Assembly (NCBI GenBank): GCA_021811115.1
Contig: JAJZPP010000016.1
Span: 1 to 7,868 of the forward strand
Source of the DNA: a bacterium
Lineage (GTDB): Bacteria; Chlamydiota; Chlamydiia; Chlamydiales; FEN-1388
Direction: 5' to 3'
Length of the DNA stretch: 7,868 bases
The position numbers and the translations under genes were made by a program. Positions 5,620-7,868 of the stretch are shown in pieces. The notes under the pieces were generated by a model that did not search any database, was not told the origin of the DNA, and was given only the letters and a program-made list of their open reading frames with translations. The number at the start of each line of letters is the position of its first letter. The stretch's first letter is position 1.

Positions 5620-6405
5620 TTATGCGGTCGCTATGGTCCACCCCCGTTCACGGAGCAGTCGAAGCACAGCCTCCTCTAATGAGGCGTCTGTCAAGAGAAA
5701 TCTTTTAAAAGCAGAGGAGAGAATGCGCGACGCCTCTTCTACGCCATCACCACTCAGATGCACTCTCACAAGGCCGTAGGAGGGGTAAATCCCTATGCGA
5801 AGTTTGGGAAACTGCTGGTGCAGCTTTCTGAGCATTGGATCGATGTCATGCTCTGCCAATGACTGAAGGCGAAAAATCGATGTGGGAACCGCCTCTCCAG
5901 CAAAGTAGGAAGGAAGAATTTGGCTCGCTATATCGTGCAGTTCATCGGGCGGTCCAGGCATGACAAAGAGCCGGGCCCCATGGAAAAGGGAATTATCCTC
6001 TAAAACAAGTCCTGGGGCGGTTCCAACATGGTTGAGGAAAATGGTGGCGCCCTCAGGCTGCAACGACTGGTCAGAAATTGTAGGAAACCCTTCGCCATAT
6101 CGCTGTTTCAAATCATTGAGAACCAGTTCAGAAGGGATCAAGGGACAATGGAACAATCGGCAGACCGCCTGCCTCGTCAGATCATCCACCGTAGGCCCAA
6201 GACCGCCAATGGTGATGACGTCACGTCCTGCTTGCAGCTCCTGCCGGACCGCCTGCTCAATATCCTCAAGGACGTCGGGGACCACCACATGACGAACCGG
6301 GAAGACCCCACGAGAAAGCAGCTGGGTCGCTAGGTAGGCGGCGTTGGAATTGACAGTATAGCCATAGAGCACTTCGTCACCTATGGCAACAAGAGAGATA
6401 CCCAC
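5620..6405 (-). CDS. cinA: Upstream half of interrupted cinA (MoCF-like domain)
   Basis: This 261-residue frame is the N-terminal part of CinA, whose MoCF-like domain resembles molybdopterin-binding proteins and has ADP-ribose pyrophosphatase activity in studied members. Visible motifs are GDEVLYGYTVNSNAAYL (9-25), GGLGPTVDDLTR (67-78) and MPGPPDEL (149-156), followed by the small linker domain to about 250. It ends LLRERGWTIATA, then TAA. In intact CinA the next residue is Glu of ESCTGG, so GAA has apparently become TAA. The start is taken as GTG at 6405: it lies five bases after the AGAGG that ends lspA, and it begins where family similarity begins. The frame is open upstream to 6462, but that stretch overlaps lspA codons. 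The half is complete enough to fold and may still act alone. It is the distal gene of the dksA-lspA-cinA cluster. Confidence 0.85.
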   Translation of the reverse strand: MGISLVAIGDEVLYGYTVNSNAAYLATQLLSRGVFPVRHVVVPDVLEDIEQAVRQELQAGRDVITIGGLGPTVDDLTRQAVCRLFHCPLIPSELVLNDLKQRYGEGFPTISDQSLQPEGATIFLNHVGTAPGLVLEDNSLFHGARLFVMPGPPDELHDIASQILPSYFAGEAVPTSIFRLQSLAEHDIDPMLRKLHQQFPKLRIGIYPSYGLVRVHLSGDGVEEASRILSSAFKRFLLTDASLEEAVLRLLRERGWTIATA

Positions 6406-6416
6406 AAAAACCTCTT

Positions 6417-6875
6417 TTATCCATCTTTTAACGGCGCAATTATCCCAATGCACCCAAGACATATCCCAATATCGGCAATATTGAATACAGGGTAGTCAAA
6501 TCCCCACAGCCGTAGATGAATCATATCAATGACATGGCCCCACACCATCGTGTCAAAGAGATTACTGAGGGCCCCTGCCAGCACCACAATGAGGCTTGTC
6601 TTCACAAACCTCCCCAAGTTCGAGAAAATGTAGCCCCAGAGCAGTAAAAGGATAAAGAGTACACGGAAGATAAAGAGGAGCCGGGGCGTATCAGTAAAAA
6701 GCCCCCAGGCAGCCCCCTCATTGGAGGTAAGCGTCCAGCTCAGATCAATCCCGAGGAGGGATCCAACCTCGATCGAGGAGCCTGCGGAGAGCGATGAGAG
6801 GGCAATCATCTTAACCCAGCGATCCAGTCCAAAGAGGAGCGCGCCAATGAAAAAATCTACAAAAGTCCGCTTCAC
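6417..6875 (-). CDS. lspA: Lipoprotein signal peptidase (signal peptidase II)
   Basis: LspA is an inner-membrane aspartic protease that removes signal peptides from diacylglyceryl-modified prolipoproteins, after Lgt. The 152-residue product has four hydrophobic segments (about 8-30, 66-84, 92-106 and 130-148). It carries the family motifs: LDRWVK (17-22), NEGAAWGLF (52-60), AGALSNLFDTMVWGHVIDMI (100-119) and FNIADIG (131-137). The conserved aspartates are Asp108, Asp117 and Asp135, of which the last two correspond to the catalytic pair. The residue after Asp108 is Thr where most bacteria have Arg. The start is GTG at 6875, overlapping the dksA stop codon as GTGA, so translation is almost certainly coupled. 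The stop codon lies 11 bases before the cinA GTG. Length and topology are normal. Confidence 0.92.
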   Translation of the reverse strand: MKRTFVDFFIGALLFGLDRWVKMIALSSLSAGSSIEVGSLLGIDLSWTLTSNEGAAWGLFTDTPRLLFIFRVLFILLLLWGYIFSNLGRFVKTSLIVVLAGALSNLFDTMVWGHVIDMIHLRLWGFDYPVFNIADIGICLGCIGIIAPLKDG

Positions 6876-7237
6876 ACCAACCCGCGCTCTAGTTTTTCCT
6901 GCGCCTTCACTGTTGTGGCAGCATACGGCATCGCCTCAAGTCGAGGCTTAGGAATCTCCTCGCCACTCATATCACAGATCCCGTACGTCCCTTCCTGGAT
7001 CTTCTCAAGAGCCCGTTCGACCTGGCGCAACATCTGCAACTCTTTGTTAGCAACCTCCAAGTTGATCTTCCGATCAAAATCATCGGTTCCTTGATCCGCC
7101 TGATGTTGGGAATACCCTGTTGCCTCTTCCGGCTTTTTCACTTCAGCTGTACTGAGTTGAAGCGAGCAGCGTAGTTGCTCACGCATCTGCTCTAACCGTT
7201 TCTTAAATTTCGAAATCTCAACCTTTGTCAACGGCAT
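6872..7237 (-). CDS. dksA: DksA/TraR-family RNA polymerase-binding regulator, zinc finger degenerate
   Basis: DksA-family proteins insert a coiled-coil into the RNA polymerase secondary channel and adjust promoter use. The 121-residue product begins with a long helical region (EISKFKKRLEQMREQLRCSL). It has the acidic coiled-coil tip DDFDRKI, where Asp52, Asp55 and Arg56 fit the DxxDR motif needed for function in E. coli DksA. A second helix then leads into the EEGTYGIC-type region (QEGTYGICDMSGEEIPKPRL, 81-100). The usual zinc finger has four cysteines (CxxC...CxxC). Here only Cys88 remains, with Ser91 in place of the second and none of the last pair, so zinc is probably not bound. Similar cysteine-poor DksA proteins occur in Bacteroidetes and PVC bacteria. 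The gene is first in the dksA-lspA-cinA cluster and lies just downstream of tRNA-Phe. The start ATG at 7237 is the only one that gives the full family N-terminus. Confidence 0.9.
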   Translation of the reverse strand: MPLTKVEISKFKKRLEQMREQLRCSLQLSTAEVKKPEEATGYSQHQADQGTDDFDRKINLEVANKELQMLRQVERALEKIQEGTYGICDMSGEEIPKPRLEAMPYAATTVKAQEKLERGLV

Positions 7238-7342
7238 GCTCTTACCTAAACGTTAGCCTCTCTAAAATTACCGTGTATATGCTCATTTTTCTATTTTGAG
7301 TACAGAAGAAAATGCAAAGAATTCATGGTAGAGGAGAAATGA
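7238..7342 (-). other. dksA leader region, no clear promoter
   Basis: This A+T-rich 105-bp stretch separates tRNA-Phe from dksA. On the minus strand, a TTGCAT box (starting near 7315) with A+T-rich sequence 17 bases on could be a weak promoter. Nothing matches well enough to assign. dksA could instead be transcribed through from the tRNA. Confidence 0.3.
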
Positions 7343-7415
<73 letters not shown>

Positions 7416-7429
7416 AAGAAACTTTGAGT

Positions 7430-7445
7430 GAAAGGTTATCCTTTC
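7430..7445. repeat. Perfect hairpin around the protease stop codon
   Basis: GAAAGG and CCTTTC form a six-pair stem with a four-base loop. The loop holds most of the protease gene's TAA stop codon (7436-7438). TTGAGT (7424-7429) and ACTCAA (7462-7467) flank it as an outer inverted repeat. It lies between the protease gene and tRNA-Phe. It could be a processing or pausing site, but there is no T-run on the minus strand to make it a standard terminator. Confidence 0.35.
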
Positions 7446-7868
7446 TGAGGTATTTTTTTCAACTCAAGAAGATCCTCCATCACATGGACCGCCTCTTCGA
7501 GTTGCGCCTCTTGCTCCCGCTCTCGTAACTGCGGCTGATCCCCATCATGCGAAAAAAAAGCCCACTCAGGATCGCTCTGCATCCGTAATTGGCTCTTTTG
7601 CTGCAGTTTAAGGATATACTTCCTATACTCTTCCGTCCGATGTTCGAGAAAGGGGAGGTACTGCTCTCTATACCATGGTCGGCAGTCGATTCCTACATCT
7701 TGAAGAGTGTCATGGAAGAGAGGAGCAATCGGAGCCAGTCGCTTTCCGTGGTTCACTTTCTCACCTTTCCGCAGCCATAAACTGGGCACAGTAATATCAG
7801 CGTGCACTCCGCATCCCTCAGGAGACTCTCCTCCCACCGTAAAGTAGGAGCCAACAGTGAGTCGAAGC
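7436..7868 (-). CDS. C-terminal part of an S41 carboxy-terminal processing protease (Tsp/Prc type), runs off window
   Basis: The frame continues past the right edge of the window, so only the last 143 residues are present. It begins LRLTVGSYFTVGGESPEGCG, then VHADITVPSLW. That matches the end of the S41 catalytic domain in Tsp/Prc and CtpA proteases, where a strand of the form T-x-x-x-YY-x-P-x-G precedes G-V-x-P-D-I. The catalytic Ser and Lys would lie upstream, outside the window. The rest is a long helical, Lys/Glu-rich tail (for example LKLQQKSQLRMQSDPEWAFF), as in the larger Tsp-type members. Such proteases degrade or trim misfolded envelope proteins; chlamydial Tsp also acts on host proteins. 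A GTG within the window at 7837 gives an apparent start, but family similarity continues before it, so it is not the true start. Confidence 0.7.
   Translation of the reverse strand, partial: LRLTVGSYFTVGGESPEGCGVHADITVPSLWLRKGEKVNHGKRLAPIAPLFHDTLQDVGIDCRPWYREQYLPFLEHRTEEYRKYILKLQQKSQLRMQSDPEWAFFSHDGDQPQLREREQEAQLEEAVHVMEDLLELKKIPQKG

Noticed and set aside
5620..5622. Programmed readthrough or recoding of the cinA TAA
   Set aside because: TAA is not a codon known for selenocysteine or pyrrolysine insertion, and no recoding structure is evident. A point mutation or base error is simpler.
5960..6333. Two plus-strand frames opposite cinA
   Set aside because: Both are antisense to conserved CinA motifs and have no recognisable product.

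Overview
This 7.9 kb bacterial window (roughly half G+C by eye) contains housekeeping genes at both ends and a less conserved middle. The best guess for the host is a member of the PVC superphylum, possibly an environmental Chlamydiota. Three things point that way: the DksA-type protein lacks most of its zinc-finger cysteines, dksA and lspA are coupled, and a small protein has the two-lobed hydrophobic profile of chlamydial inclusion-membrane proteins. No search was possible, so this placement is an inference of moderate to low confidence.

Left end (1-1475, + strand): a SPOUT-class RNA 2'-O-ribose methyltransferase and an RluA-type pseudouridine synthase overlap by 11 bp. Together they form an RNA-modification pair.

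Middle (about 1415-5208): four genes and one gene remnant. On the minus strand lie a small charged protein whose 3' end looks frameshifted, an AAA-family ATPase with a C-terminal DUF4143 nuclease-like domain, and an unrecognised 416-residue protein with an N-terminal membrane domain and a long helical cytoplasmic part. Divergent from the last is a 108-residue two-lobed membrane protein (+). Just after it is a short 5' fragment of a GxxExxxY-family gene (-). Short direct repeats and this broken gene suggest an accessory, rearranged segment.

Right end (5209-7868, minus strand): transcription appears to run from the 3' end of a tsp/prc-type S41 protease, through tRNA-Phe(GAA), dksA, lspA and cinA. 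dksA and lspA overlap by 4 bp, and cinA starts within lspA's last codons plus a few bases. The most notable lesion is in cinA. An in-frame TAA replaces the conserved Glu of the ATAESCTGG motif, so the competence/damage-inducible protein is split into a MoCF-like half and an amidase half.

I saw no CRISPR array, insertion-sequence transposase or rRNA, and no clear evidence of a new defence or biosynthetic system.
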